DNA of 64,000 nt from Candidatus Binatia bacterium (lineage in GTDB: Bacteria > Vulcanimicrobiota > Vulcanimicrobiia > Vulcanimicrobiales > Vulcanimicrobiaceae): NCBI GenBank assembly GCA_035544215.1, contig DATKHY010000006.1, positions 44,485-108,484 on the forward strand. Direction: 5' to 3'. Below are positions 42,400-50,668 of this stretch, one piece after another. Positions within the stretch are counted from its first letter, which is position 1; each line of letters opens with the position of its first letter. The notes under the pieces were generated by a model. It was given only the letters and a program-made list of their open reading frames with translations. It was not told where the DNA came from and did not search any database. The translations under genes and the position numbers were made by a program.

Positions 42400-43398
42400 G
42401 TGAACACGCCGGGCGTGCGCTTCTCGATGATCGTGCCGGCGCTCAACGAGGCGAACCGGCTTCCCGTTCTGCTCGAGTCGATACGGCGCCAGCGTTATCC
42501 CAGAGAGCTGATCGAGCTGTTGGTCGCGGACGGCGGCTCGACCGACGCCACGGTCACCGTCGCGCAGTCCTACGGCGCGACCGTCGTTCCCAACCCGATA
42601 CGCCGGGCCGAACCCGGCGTGGGCATGTTGATGGAGCGCGCGACCGGGGACGTCGCGGTGATTCTCGCGGCAGATAACGTGCTGCACGACGACCTCTTTC
42701 TCGACCGGCTCTCGCGACCGTTCGCCGATCCCCGGATCGCCGCGGCGTTTCCGGCGCTCGTAAACACGCCGGCCGACGGCGCGACGACGCGATATTTCAA
42801 CGCCTTTAGCGATCCCTTCAATCACTTCGCCTACGGCGGAGCGACCTCGCCCATATCCTATGGACGCACGTACCGCGTGAGGCGGCGCACCCACGACTAC
42901 GTCGTGTACGATTTCGCCTCCGGCCCCGTGCCCCTGATCGCGTTGGCGCAGGCGTTCGCGATTCGGCTGCCCTACCGCAAGCCGACCGGGACGGACGAAG
43001 ACGACGTCGCGCCGGTAGAGATGCTGATCGGAGCGGGACGCGAGATCGCGTTCGTGCCGGGCGCGATGCTCGAGCACCACACCGTGGGTGGAATCGGCGA
43101 CGCCTTGCGCAAGTTCGGACCGCGGTTTCGCGCGCGCATGACCGATGCGGGACAACCGATGTGGGGCCGGTTGCGCTCCTCGCGCCGCGCGCAACGCTCG
43201 CGCGCGTATCTGTGGCCATTCTATTCGGTCAGTTTCGTCTTTCCGCTCGTGGCGGCGCTGTACGGCTTGGCGCGCGACCGCCGCACCGAGTGGCTCTATC
43301 ATCCGTTCGTGAGCGCGGCGTTCGGGTTCGAGTTTTGGCGGCAGGCGACGATCGTGGCATTCGAGCGTCTGAAGTTAGGTGCGACTCGTGCCCATTGA
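42400..43398 (+). CDS. GT2 family glycosyltransferase
   Basis: A 332-residue GT2. Motifs are FSMIVPALNEANRLPVLLESIRRQ, ELLVADGGSTDATV, and ATGDVAVILAADNVLHDDLFLDRL, the position of the usual DxD. The C-terminal part (LEHHTVGGIGDALRKFGPRF, then YLWPFYSVSFVFPLVAALYG) looks like an amphipathic region and possibly one membrane helix. The GTG at 42400 follows the MocA-family stop by 1 base. Sitting inside the amino-sugar gene set, it may transfer the modified sugar made by its neighbours. Acceptor and linkage are not readable. Confidence 0.85.
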   Translation: MNTPGVRFSMIVPALNEANRLPVLLESIRRQRYPRELIELLVADGGSTDATVTVAQSYGATVVPNPIRRAEPGVGMLMERATGDVAVILAADNVLHDDLFLDRLSRPFADPRIAAAFPALVNTPADGATTRYFNAFSDPFNHFAYGGATSPISYGRTYRVRRRTHDYVVYDFASGPVPLIALAQAFAIRLPYRKPTGTDEDDVAPVEMLIGAGREIAFVPGAMLEHHTVGGIGDALRKFGPRFRARMTDAGQPMWGRLRSSRRAQRSRAYLWPFYSVSFVFPLVAALYGLARDRRTEWLYHPFVSAAFGFEFWRQATIVAFERLKLGATRAH

Positions 43399-43864
43399 TC
43401 CGAGCGTCGTGTTGGGCAAGGGCGTCACGATCTATCACGAGAGTCTGGTCAACCTCTACGGCTGCCGCGTGGGCGACGACACGAAGATCGGGGCCTTCGT
43501 AGAGATACAGAAAAAGGCGATCGTGGGGAGCCGCTGCAAGATCTCGTCGCATACGTTCGTGTGCGAGGGCGTGACGATCGAGGACGAGGTCTTCGTCGGC
43601 CACGGCGTGATGTTCGTCAACGACCGGTATCCGCGGGCGACGAATCCGGACGGCTCGTTGCAGAGCGAGGCAGACTGGAGCGTCCTGCCCACCAAGGTGT
43701 GCCGCGGTGCGTCGATCGGCAGCAACGCCACCATCTTGCCGAACCTGACGATCGGGGAGCACGCGCTGGTCGGCGCGGGCGCCGTGGTGACGCGCGACGT
43801 CCCGGACTTCGCAATCGTCGCCGGCGTGCCGGCGCGCGTCGTGGGGTCTACGCGGCCGTCATAG
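43379..43864 (+). CDS. Left-handed beta-helix (hexapeptide) N-acetyltransferase (WbpD-like)
   Basis: A 161-residue trimeric-type acyltransferase made of hexapeptide turns: VVLGKGVTIY, GCRVGDDTKIGAFVEIQKKAIVG, CKISSHTFVCEGVTIEDEVFVGHGVMF and GASIGSNATILPNLTIGEHALVGAGAVVTRDVPDF, ending VAGVPARVVG. The FVNDRYPRATNPDG insertion before the coils is typical of WbpD/WlbB-type UDP-aminosugar acetyltransferases. Its start overlaps the GT2 end by 20 bases. A second GTG at 43388 would remove three residues. It would acetylate the amine installed by the WbpE-like enzyme. Other amino-sugar acyltransferases are possible. Confidence 0.9.
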   Translation: MRLVPIDPSVVLGKGVTIYHESLVNLYGCRVGDDTKIGAFVEIQKKAIVGSRCKISSHTFVCEGVTIEDEVFVGHGVMFVNDRYPRATNPDGSLQSEADWSVLPTKVCRGASIGSNATILPNLTIGEHALVGAGAVVTRDVPDFAIVAGVPARVVGSTRPS

Positions 43865-44056
43865 CGGCGATGCGTCGTGGGGTAGCCAGCGCAGCCGAAG
43901 ATCCCTCACCTGGATAGTTCCCGAGTGGTGGAAGATGTAGAACCGGTTGTCGGGACCGACGTAGACCGTGTCGTTGGTCAGCGGAACCCGGCCGTAGAAG
44001 ACGATGACGTTGGTCTCGGGACTATAGACCGCCCTCCATTGGTATCCGGAGGGCAA
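43859..44056 (-). CDS. Small putative lipoprotein with unclear start
   Basis: From TTG 44056 the product is 65 residues ending DLRLRWLPHDASPL, with a beta-like YSPETNVIVFYGRVPLTNDTVYV core. I recognise no family. The same frame is open upstream to 44122 and beyond, and reads IISSLATIVASC just before this TTG, a good lipobox with an Arg-rich lead (RRLRR). That extension has no ATG, GTG or TTG. Either an unusual start near 44122 (ATC/ATA) is used or the sequence holds an error. The gene follows the 154-residue gene on the same strand and converges with the acetyltransferase. Confidence 0.5.
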   Translation of the reverse strand: MPSGYQWRAVYSPETNVIVFYGRVPLTNDTVYVGPDNRFYIFHHSGTIQVRDLRLRWLPHDASPL

Positions 44057-44145
44057 ATGCGCGTAGTCGTAGTGAGAGGAGGGGGCACAGCTCGCGACGA
44101 TCGTCGCGAGGCTCGATATGATGAGGCGCCTTAAGCGGCGGCCCG

Positions 44146-44610
44146 TTAGTACGACCGCACGTTGCGCAGACCGGCGGCTCTAAAGGCCGTTACGACCGCC
44201 TGCGTATCCGCTCCGGCGTCGGGGTAAAGGACCACGGCTCGGCCATCCGCGACGGCCTGATCGAAATTGTCGACCTCGTCCGGCGGAATCGCGAAACCGG
44301 TGAGAAAGCGCGAGCTGCCGGCGCGGTGCGAGAACGAACCCAGCGTCGCCTGCCGGCTGCCGATTCCCGGAACGCCCGTGCCGCCCGAGTCGCCCATGAT
44401 TCCCATGCCTTTCGTCATGTCGTCGGCGAGGGAGTTCGACTCCATATCGGCAGCCACGTCGACGAACTCAAGCGCCGTCGAATCCGTGTCGGTGGCGGCG
44501 CTGCTCACGACCTTGACCTTGCTAAGATCGAGCTGCTGCGCCGAAAGGGCGCTCTCGAGTGCTTTCGGGTCGGATTGGGGAAAGATACCGACGACCAAGC
44601 CTTCTGTCAC
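44146..44610 (-). CDS. Hypothetical 154-residue protein
   Basis: I recognise no named family. The product begins VVGIFPQSDPKALESALSAQ and ends RAVVLYPDAGADTQAVVTAFRAAGLRNVRSY, both with beta-alpha character, while the middle is Gly/Asp/Ser-rich and disordered-looking. Such proteins resemble paired small alpha/beta domains of stress-related membrane-associated proteins but no motif confirms it. It has no signal or membrane segment. It is downstream of the aminotransferase on the minus strand, 34 bases from it, and it ends next to the small lipoprotein. Confidence 0.6.
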   Translation of the reverse strand: MTEGLVVGIFPQSDPKALESALSAQQLDLSKVKVVSSAATDTDSTALEFVDVAADMESNSLADDMTKGMGIMGDSGGTGVPGIGSRQATLGSFSHRAGSSRFLTGFAIPPDEVDNFDQAVADGRAVVLYPDAGADTQAVVTAFRAAGLRNVRSY

Positions 44611-44644
44611 GCGACGGGACTCCTTGTAGCGACCTACGACCCCA

Positions 44645-45856
44645 CTAGCCTTTGTAGACTCGGATGGCGTGTGCGAGGCGTTCGACGCCGATTCGGATAT
44701 TCTTCTCCGACGCGTTGGAAAAATTCAAGCGCATGCCGTCGTGCACGTTGCGGCCAGGATAGAAATTGACTCCCGGTACGAAGACGACTTTCGATTGGGC
44801 GGAGATGCGCAATAGCTCCGTCGTGTCGACGCCGGGGACGGTTACCCACAAGAACATTCCGCCCTTGGGGCGCGTAAAGCTGACCCGCTCCGGCATGAAC
44901 TCCGCGAGCGCCGACGCCATGACGCCGCGGCGCACCGAGTACGTCGCGGCGATGTTTCGGACGTGCGCGTCGAAGGCGTCGCCGTCCCGGGCGTACTGGT
45001 AGAAGACGTATTGCGCGAACGTGCCGCTGTGCAGGTCGGCGCCCTGCTTCGCCAGGACGACCTTCTCGCGGATCTCTTCGTCCGGGATCACGAGCCATGC
45101 GATCCGCATGCCGGGCGCCATGATCTTGCTCGCGGTACCCGAGTAGATGATCGGCCCCGTGGTTTCGTACGAGAGCAGCGACGGCAAGTCGTTCCCTTCG
45201 AAGCGGAGTTCGTTGTAGGGATCGTCCTCGACGATCGGCAGCCCGAACTCCTCGCAGATACGGACGACGCGCTCGCGCCGCGGCCCCGAGAGCGTTCGTC
45301 CCGTCGGGTTCTGGAAGTTCGGAACGAGATAGAGAAACTTCGGGAACGGGTCGGCGTGCTCCAGGACGCGCTCGAGGGAATCGGGCACCAGGCCCTCCTC
45401 GTCGGCGTCGACGGTCAGATAGCGCGTCTGATAGGCGTCGAATGCCTGGATCGCGCCCAGATACGACGGGTCCTCGAGGACCACGTGGTCGCCCGGATCG
45501 AGGAACACCTTGCCGACGAGGTCGAGCCCCTGCTGTGAACCGTTGACGATGCTGACGCTCTCCGCGTCGACGATGCGGCCGAGGCGCCGCGTCAGGCGCT
45601 CCGCGACCCACTTCCGCATCTCCGGGATCCCCTCGGTCACGCTGTATTGGAGCGCGGCGGGTCCGTAGTGCTCCATGACCTCGCGCGCGGCCTCGCCTAT
45701 GGCCGTGGTGGGAAAGAGCTCCGGCGCCGGCAGGCCGCCGCCGAACGAAATCACGTCGGGCTGCTGCGTGACCTTCAGCATCTCGCGAATCGTCGAAGCC
45801 CGCAGGTGAGCCGTGCGCTCGGCGAACCTCGCGGCTCGCGAGATGGTCGTCATCAC
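44645..45856 (-). CDS. Class I/II PLP-dependent aminotransferase (LysN/2-aminoadipate-type)
   Basis: A 403-residue fold-type I aminotransferase. Motifs are ISFGGGLPAPELFPTTAIGEA, ALQYSVTEGIPEMRKWVAERL, NGSQQGLDLVGKVFLDPGD, VPNFQNPTGRTLS, EDDPYNELRFEG and the PLP-Lys region YSGTASKIMAPGMRIAW. This is close to MocR-type or LysN-like 2-aminoadipate and branched-chain aminotransferases, without a DNA-binding domain. Two consecutive ATGs begin it. The substrate is not determined. Its divergent-free position behind the bactofilin-like gene suggests an independent transcription unit. Confidence 0.9.
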   Translation of the reverse strand: MMTTISRAARFAERTAHLRASTIREMLKVTQQPDVISFGGGLPAPELFPTTAIGEAAREVMEHYGPAALQYSVTEGIPEMRKWVAERLTRRLGRIVDAESVSIVNGSQQGLDLVGKVFLDPGDHVVLEDPSYLGAIQAFDAYQTRYLTVDADEEGLVPDSLERVLEHADPFPKFLYLVPNFQNPTGRTLSGPRRERVVRICEEFGLPIVEDDPYNELRFEGNDLPSLLSYETTGPIIYSGTASKIMAPGMRIAWLVIPDEEIREKVVLAKQGADLHSGTFAQYVFYQYARDGDAFDAHVRNIAATYSVRRGVMASALAEFMPERVSFTRPKGGMFLWVTVPGVDTTELLRISAQSKVVFVPGVNFYPGRNVHDGMRLNFSNASEKNIRIGVERLAHAIRVYKG

Positions 45857-45863
45857 GCTACTA

Positions 45864-46727
45864 TTACCCAGCGGTCATGGGGGGTCCGCTCAGGGGGGCG
45901 CGCGGCGAGGGCGCGCCGCGGTCGATCGGGGCGGCGATCGTGTCGGCGGCAAACGAGAGTATCGTCGCGCCCAGACCGATGAGTCCGACGAGGATGAGCA
46001 CGAGCGTGCCGACGACCGGAACCAGCTCCGCCGCGGTGATCAGCGCGATGCCGACCAGCAGCGCGACGAGCGGCGAGGGCGTCGTCGATGGACTCAACAT
46101 CTCGCACAGCCGGCGCCCGATCAACAGCGCGAGCGCCGCGGTGCCGAGGAAGACGCTCGCGAGAACGAAGACGAGCTCGAGCAGTATCAGTGGTATGAGC
46201 AGGATGGTGATCGCCAGCAGCACGGCGAGTGGAACGATTGCGATACAGCCGAGCAGACCCGCGGTGACCGAGAGTCCGGGGTGACGCTCTAGCCGATCGA
46301 GCACCATGCGCGTGCGCAGCGGAAAGATAAGGAAGATCAGCAGCGCCAGCAGGTTCCAAGAGAGCCGCCACAACAGCCGGTGGTCGGGGACGAAAGGATT
46401 GTAGACGGACTCGCTCGGCGCCCATGGAACGACCGCCTGTGCCACGGCGCCGCCGAGCTGGTTGATCTGTCCGGTGACTACCCCGCCGGGTCGCGTGTCG
46501 CAGCTGCCGCCGATGGCGGTGCAGTCGCCCTCGACGATGCCGGCGATGGCCGCGTCGCCGAAGATGACGGTAAGGTCGCCTTCGACGACCTGTCCCGGCT
46601 CAACGACGACCGAGCCGAAGTACGTTCCGCCGTGATAGACGGCTCGCGGGTAGGCAGAAGCGGGCGCGGCGCAGAGCGTCAGCACCGCCGCCAAGGTTCC
46701 CAAGATGATTGACCAGCGAAACTTCAC
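45864..46727 (-). CDS. Bactofilin/polymer-forming-like membrane protein
   Basis: A 287-residue envelope protein. After a signal-like start (SIILGTLAAVLTLCAAPASA) come short repeating strands, VYHGGTYFGSVVVEPGQVVE, GDLTVIFGDAAIAGIVEGDC and GGSCDTRPGGVVTG, like the beta-turn repeats of polymer-forming bactofilin-type domains. From about residue 125 there are four or five hydrophobic helices, and the tail is Pro-rich. The GTG at 46727 overlaps the anti-sigma stop (GTGA). With the ECF sigma and anti-sigma genes it forms a unit, so it may be part of the signal or its target. Confidence 0.65.
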   Translation of the reverse strand: MKFRWSIILGTLAAVLTLCAAPASAYPRAVYHGGTYFGSVVVEPGQVVEGDLTVIFGDAAIAGIVEGDCTAIGGSCDTRPGGVVTGQINQLGGAVAQAVVPWAPSESVYNPFVPDHRLLWRLSWNLLALLIFLIFPLRTRMVLDRLERHPGLSVTAGLLGCIAIVPLAVLLAITILLIPLILLELVFVLASVFLGTAALALLIGRRLCEMLSPSTTPSPLVALLVGIALITAAELVPVVGTLVLILVGLIGLGATILSFAADTIAAPIDRGAPSPRAPLSGPPMTAG

Positions 46728-47263
46728 GATCGGGATCCTCGTGTCAGGTAGAGGGCCATGAGTGGCCGCACGTGCCGGTACCCGTACGCGACGGCGCACA
46801 GCAGAAGCACGTCGAGCAACAACACGCCGGTCATCAATGCGGCGGCCAGCGGCGTCGCCGGCGCCAGCGCGTGAGCGGCAGCCGCGAGTGCGGCGAAACC
46901 GTGCCGTTCGGACAGGGCGAGCGTTCCGGCCGCCGCGGTGAACCCGCGGGACCGCAGCCCTACCAGCACCAGCGCCCACGCGATCGCGAGATATGCAAGC
47001 AAGACGAGGCCGAACGAGATGCGGCGCCGAGCTCGCGGCGGCGCAAGGCGAGCGGCCGTTACTACGGATGCCGTAAAGTCGGCGCCAACGCTGCCGGGCG
47101 GGCGCGCGGTCTCGAGCAGCGCGTCGATTACGCGCAGCTCGCGCAAGAGCGCCGCGCAGCGGCCGCACCCGCGGAGGTGCCGGGCGACCGCGCCACCCTG
47201 CCGCGGCGGCAGGCTCGCCTCGAGATAGGCATCCAGCAGCGGCTCACACGAGGAGCAGCGCAT
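46724..47263 (-). CDS. Zinc-finger anti-sigma factor, membrane-bound
   Basis: A 179-residue protein. The N-terminus MRCSSCEPLLDAYLEASLPP and then VARHLRGCGRCAALL carry the zf-HC2 pattern (HxxxCxxC plus an upstream Cys), typical of RsrA/ChrR/RsiW-like anti-sigma factors that hold ECF sigma factors. Two or three hydrophobic segments follow from about residue 85 (ISFGLVLLAYLAIAWALVLVGL, LAAALMTGVLLLDVLLLCAVAYG). It overlaps the sigma gene by 20 bases, matching the usual sigma/anti-sigma order. The signal it senses, at the envelope, is unknown. Confidence 0.85.
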   Translation of the reverse strand: MRCSSCEPLLDAYLEASLPPRQGGAVARHLRGCGRCAALLRELRVIDALLETARPPGSVGADFTASVVTAARLAPPRARRRISFGLVLLAYLAIAWALVLVGLRSRGFTAAAGTLALSERHGFAALAAAAHALAPATPLAAALMTGVLLLDVLLLCAVAYGYRHVRPLMALYLTRGSRS

Positions 47264-47885
47264 TCGTGCCTCCTCTCGCGACGGGATAGGTCAGGGCTTC
47301 GACCGCTGCGGCCTCGCGCTCGCGCATCTTTTTCGTGAGGGCGATCTTCCCGCGATGGATGAGCGTCTTCACGTTGCCGAGCGATAGTCCGAGCGTGCTC
47401 GCGATCGTCTGATACTCCATGTTGTCGAAGTAACGCAGCGCCAACACGGTGCGCGTTCGCTCGGGCAGCTCGGCCAGCGCAGAGCGCAGCTCGCGCTCCG
47501 CCTCCTCGCGCAGCACGCCGCCCGCGGGGTCGGCGTCGCGCGAGGGATCGGGGAGGGAGCTTTCGATGTCGTGCTCCGGCGAGAGTTCTTGGAGCTGCGG
47601 TGTACGCAGCGACTTTGAGAGATACGTTCGAATCACGTTTCGCGCAATTTGGTAGATCCAGGTCGAGAACTTTCCGAGTTGAGGGTTGAACGTTCCGAGA
47701 TGAGCGTATGCGCGCAGAAACGTCTCCTGCGATAGGTCCGCCGTCTCCGAAGGGTTGCGCACCGTTGCGCCGATAAAGTTCGCGATACCGCGCTTGTAGC
47801 GATCCACTAGCACGCCGAAGAGCTCCCTTTCGCCGGAGCGCACTCGTTGCACCAGAGCTTCGTCACTCTGATCACGGAATGCCAT
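47244..47885 (-). CDS. ECF RNA polymerase sigma factor
   Basis: A 213-residue extracytoplasmic-function sigma factor. Region 2 is ALVQRVRSGERELFGVLVDRYKRGIANF and ETADLSQETFLRAYAHLGTF, then FSTWIYQIARNVI. Region 4 is LPERTRTVLALRYFDNMEYQTIASTLGLSLGNVKTLIHRGKIAL. The linker between them (residues 90-130) is acidic. A short extra tail follows region 4. It is the first gene of a three-gene minus-strand unit with its anti-sigma. Target promoters are unknown. Regulation through envelope signals is the inference. Confidence 0.93.
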   Translation of the reverse strand: MAFRDQSDEALVQRVRSGERELFGVLVDRYKRGIANFIGATVRNPSETADLSQETFLRAYAHLGTFNPQLGKFSTWIYQIARNVIRTYLSKSLRTPQLQELSPEHDIESSLPDPSRDADPAGGVLREEAERELRSALAELPERTRTVLALRYFDNMEYQTIASTLGLSLGNVKTLIHRGKIALTKKMREREAAAVEALTYPVARGGTNALLLV

Positions 47886-47938
47886 CCCTTCTCGATTCTG
47901 TTCCTCTGGCGGCTCTTACCTCGGCCAGGCGGCGTTTG

Positions 47939-48475
47939 TTACGCGCCGCGCAGCGCGCCCAACGAGGGGCTCACGGCGTCGCGGGCGGACAGGATGGGCG
48001 GCCCCCCTGGAAGCGGCCACTCGACCCCTAAGTCCGGGTCGTTCCACGCGACGGCGACCTCGTGCACGGGGTCGTAGGCGGAGCTCTGCTTGTACGCGAC
48101 GACCGTTTCATCTTCGAGCGCGAGGAAGCCGTGCAGAAATCCTTTGGGAACGTAAATTTGCTTCCCCTGGACCGCGTCGAGCATGGTGCCGTACCAGCGC
48201 CGGCGCGTCGGGCTCGAGGGTCTCAGGTCCACGATCACGTCAAAGATGCTGCCCCGCAGGACCCCCACCAATTTGGCCATTCGCGCGTCGCCGTGCAGTC
48301 CTCGCAAGACGTTGCGGCGCGACAGCGAAAGGTTGTCTTGCACGAACGTTTCTTCGACGCCGCATTGGCGATAGCGATCGAGCGAGTACGTTTCCTTGAA
48401 ATAGCCTCGTTCGTCCGTGAAGATGCGCGGTGTGAGCACCAAAGCGCCGGTGAGAGGTAAATGCTCGATCTCCAT
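47939..48475 (-). CDS. rfbC: dTDP-4-dehydrorhamnose 3,5-epimerase
   Basis: A 178-residue cupin-fold epimerase making dTDP-4-keto-L-rhamnose. Seen are LVLTPRIFTDERGYFKETYS, VQDNLSLSRRNVLRGLHGD with the catalytic His, GSIFDVIVDLRPSSPT, the YVPKGFLHGFLALEDETVVAYKQS run and YDPVHEVAVAWNDPDLGVEWPL, all family-typical. Its ATG at 48475 is only 15 bases from the divergent flippase start at 48491. RfbD is three genes away on the other strand. RfbA and RfbB are not in this window, so the dTDP-rhamnose route needs genes elsewhere. Confidence 0.95.
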   Translation of the reverse strand: MEIEHLPLTGALVLTPRIFTDERGYFKETYSLDRYRQCGVEETFVQDNLSLSRRNVLRGLHGDARMAKLVGVLRGSIFDVIVDLRPSSPTRRRWYGTMLDAVQGKQIYVPKGFLHGFLALEDETVVAYKQSSAYDPVHEVAVAWNDPDLGVEWPLPGGPPILSARDAVSPSLGALRGA

Positions 48476-48490
48476 GAGAACGAGGGTACT

Positions 48491-49801
48491 ATGAACGGAA
48501 GCGTGAGTCCACCGGGCACGCTGGTGCTGCGGCGTGGACTCGAACGCCTTCGCGCGAGCGCGATGCTCAAACAGAGCATGCTCGTTTTTTCCGCGAGCAT
48601 GGTGCTGAACGTCTGCGGGTTCGTCGCGCACGCGATCGCGAGCCGTCAGCTGGGCGTAACCGTTTACGGCGGCCTCTACGCGCTGCTCAACGCAGCAGTG
48701 ATCCTCGCATTCCCGGCGGCCTTCGTCGCGCCGGTCGTCGCCCAGCTCGCGGCCGAGTTTCGCGCGCTGCACGACGACGGGCACCTCCGCGGCTTGACGG
48801 ACAGCGTCGCGGGCGCGTTCGCGAAGCTCGCGGTGATCTATCTGGTGATTGCGGCACTCGGCGCCGTCCCGTTCGCGCGGTTCCTTCACGTGCCGACGTG
48901 GTCGGTTCCGTTCGTTGGCCTCATCGCGGGCGCCGCGCTGTTCCTGAGCGCGCTGCGCGCGGTCGCGCAAGGAACGCAAGACTTCTTCGGATATGCGATA
49001 TCCAACTCGGTCGAAGGCATCGCGAAGGTGCTCGGCATCGGGCTGCTCGTCGCGATCGGGCTCAAGCTCGGCGGCGGGATTTCCGGTTTCCTCTTCGGAC
49101 CGCTCGCCGCGTTGATCTATCTCGGGTTGCGGCTGCGCCGGCGTTACGCCGGGGCTCAAGCGCATCGCGTCCGCTACGATTGGCGCCGGATCCTCAACGC
49201 GGGCGCCGGCGCGGCCGCGGCGACGATCGCGGTGACGCTGATGGGTTCGGCCGACGTCGTCTTGGTCAAGCACTTCTTCGATGCTCACGCGGCCGGGCTC
49301 TACGCGGCGGCGTCGCTGGGCGGAAAAATCCTGCTCTATTTGGTCGGATTCATACCGACCGTGCTCCTCCCGCAGGCAGCGGACCGTCACGCGCGCGGCG
49401 CGCAGACGCGCGAGGTGCTGGTGGCGAGCCTCTTGATGTTCGCGGTCGTCGCGTGCGGCGGGCTGTTCGTCTTTCGCTTCTTCGGCACCGACGTGCTCCA
49501 CGCGCTGGTCGGGCACGCGTTCGACGCGGCGTCGCCGCTGCTCGTGTCTTACGGCTTGGCGATGGTCATGCTGGCGCTGACGAATTCGCTCACGTTCTAC
49601 GGTATCGCGACGCACCGCTTGGCGTTCACCGTGCCGCTCTTCATCTGCACGTTCGGCACGCTCGGCGCGATCGCTGCGATCCATCCGAATCTCGCGACCG
49701 TCGTTGAGATCATGGTCGTCGGGAACCTCGCAGCGGCGCTGGCGGTCGCGATCGCGTTGATCGCACAACGTAATACGACGGGCCGGCGGTCGACGGTGTG
49801 A
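48491..49801 (+). CDS. Wzx-like polysaccharide flippase
   Basis: A 436-residue member of the polysaccharide transporter family with about twelve helices. Characteristic are SMVLNVCGFVAHAIASRQLGVTVYG near the start, GISGFLFGPLAALIYLGLRLRR, MGSADVVLVKHFFDAHAAGLYAAASLGGKI, and VLLPQAADRHARGAQTREVL. Wzx proteins move lipid-linked repeat units across the inner membrane. I choose ATG 48491 because GAGGG lies four bases before it. ATG 48461 would overlap rfbC, and an internal ATG at 48563 is also plausible. RfbD follows with a GTGA overlap. Confidence 0.88.
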   Translation: MNGSVSPPGTLVLRRGLERLRASAMLKQSMLVFSASMVLNVCGFVAHAIASRQLGVTVYGGLYALLNAAVILAFPAAFVAPVVAQLAAEFRALHDDGHLRGLTDSVAGAFAKLAVIYLVIAALGAVPFARFLHVPTWSVPFVGLIAGAALFLSALRAVAQGTQDFFGYAISNSVEGIAKVLGIGLLVAIGLKLGGGISGFLFGPLAALIYLGLRLRRRYAGAQAHRVRYDWRRILNAGAGAAAATIAVTLMGSADVVLVKHFFDAHAAGLYAAASLGGKILLYLVGFIPTVLLPQAADRHARGAQTREVLVASLLMFAVVACGGLFVFRFFGTDVLHALVGHAFDAASPLLVSYGLAMVMLALTNSLTFYGIATHRLAFTVPLFICTFGTLGAIAAIHPNLATVVEIMVVGNLAAALAVAIALIAQRNTTGRRSTV

Positions 49802-50655
49802 AGCGCGTCCTGTTGATTGGCGGTTCCGGACGGCTCGGGACTTCCATTCGACGGCGCTGGCGCGACTGCGAGATCGTTGCACCCGCACACGGCGAGCTCG
49901 ACCTGAGCGACGCCGGCGCGCTCGCCCGCGAAGTCGCCCGCATCCGGGCCGACGTCCTGATCAACTGCGCGGCGTTTCACGACGTGGACCGCTGCGAGAC
50001 CGAGCCCGTGCCGGCGTTCTTGACCAACGCGATCGCGGTCGCCGGCGCGGCACGCGTTGCGCGCGATGCCGGCGCCGCGTTCGTGACGGTCAGTACGGAC
50101 TACGTCTTCGACGGCGCGGCCGACTCGCCGTATACGGAAAACGACGCGCCGCATCCGCTTTCCGTCTACGGCACCTCGAAGCTCGCGGGCGAGTATCTCG
50201 TCGAGTCGCTCGGTGGGCGCGCGTTCGTCGTACGCACCTGCGGGGTGTACGGTCCGGCCGAGTCGGAGTCGCGCCGGCCTGGCCTGGTGGAGCGCGTGCT
50301 CGCGAGCGGCGAGGGCGGTCCGCTGCGGGTGGTCGGCGATGTGTACGCCTCGCCCACCTTCGCCGGCGATCTCGCCGACGCGCTGCGCCGCCTCATCGAG
50401 ACCTCGGCTTACGGCCTCTACCACGCCGTCAACGCGGGTCCCGTGAGCTGGTACGACTTCGCCGCCGAAACGGCGCGGCTGGCGCGGGTCGACGCGGCGA
50501 TCGAGCCTATCCGGGCGCGCGAGCGGACGTCCGCGGCGCCGCGCCCGCGCTTCTCGGCGCTCTCCAGCGCCAAACTCGCCGCATTGGGCATCCCCATGCC
50601 GTCGTGGCGCGAGGGCCTGGCCGCGTACTTGGGGGTTTCCCGGACCTTCGGATAA
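49798..50655 (+). CDS. rfbD: dTDP-4-dehydrorhamnose reductase
   Basis: A 285-residue short-chain reductase that makes dTDP-L-rhamnose. The start LLIGGSGRLGTSIRRRW is the Rossmann GxxGxxG, followed by ELDLSDAGALAREVARIRADVLINCAAFHDVDRCE, STDYVFDGAADSPYTE and the YGTSKLAGE catalytic Tyr/Lys motif, and then RTCGVYG. GTG at 49798 overlaps the flippase stop (GTGA). It is 13 bases before kamD, so the operon runs on. A general NAD-dependent epimerase is the alternative, but the STDYVFDG motif favours RfbD. Confidence 0.92.
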   Translation: MKRVLLIGGSGRLGTSIRRRWRDCEIVAPAHGELDLSDAGALAREVARIRADVLINCAAFHDVDRCETEPVPAFLTNAIAVAGAARVARDAGAAFVTVSTDYVFDGAADSPYTENDAPHPLSVYGTSKLAGEYLVESLGGRAFVVRTCGVYGPAESESRRPGLVERVLASGEGGPLRVVGDVYASPTFAGDLADALRRLIETSAYGLYHAVNAGPVSWYDFAAETARLARVDAAIEPIRARERTSAAPRPRFSALSSAKLAALGIPMPSWREGLAAYLGVSRTFG

Positions 50656-50668
50656 GATAGACAGCACC

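Noticed and set aside
47939..49888. Very long minus-strand frame through the flippase and rfbC
   Set aside because: Only its last part is rfbC. The rest is an antisense shadow of the flippase with extreme Arg/Glu content.
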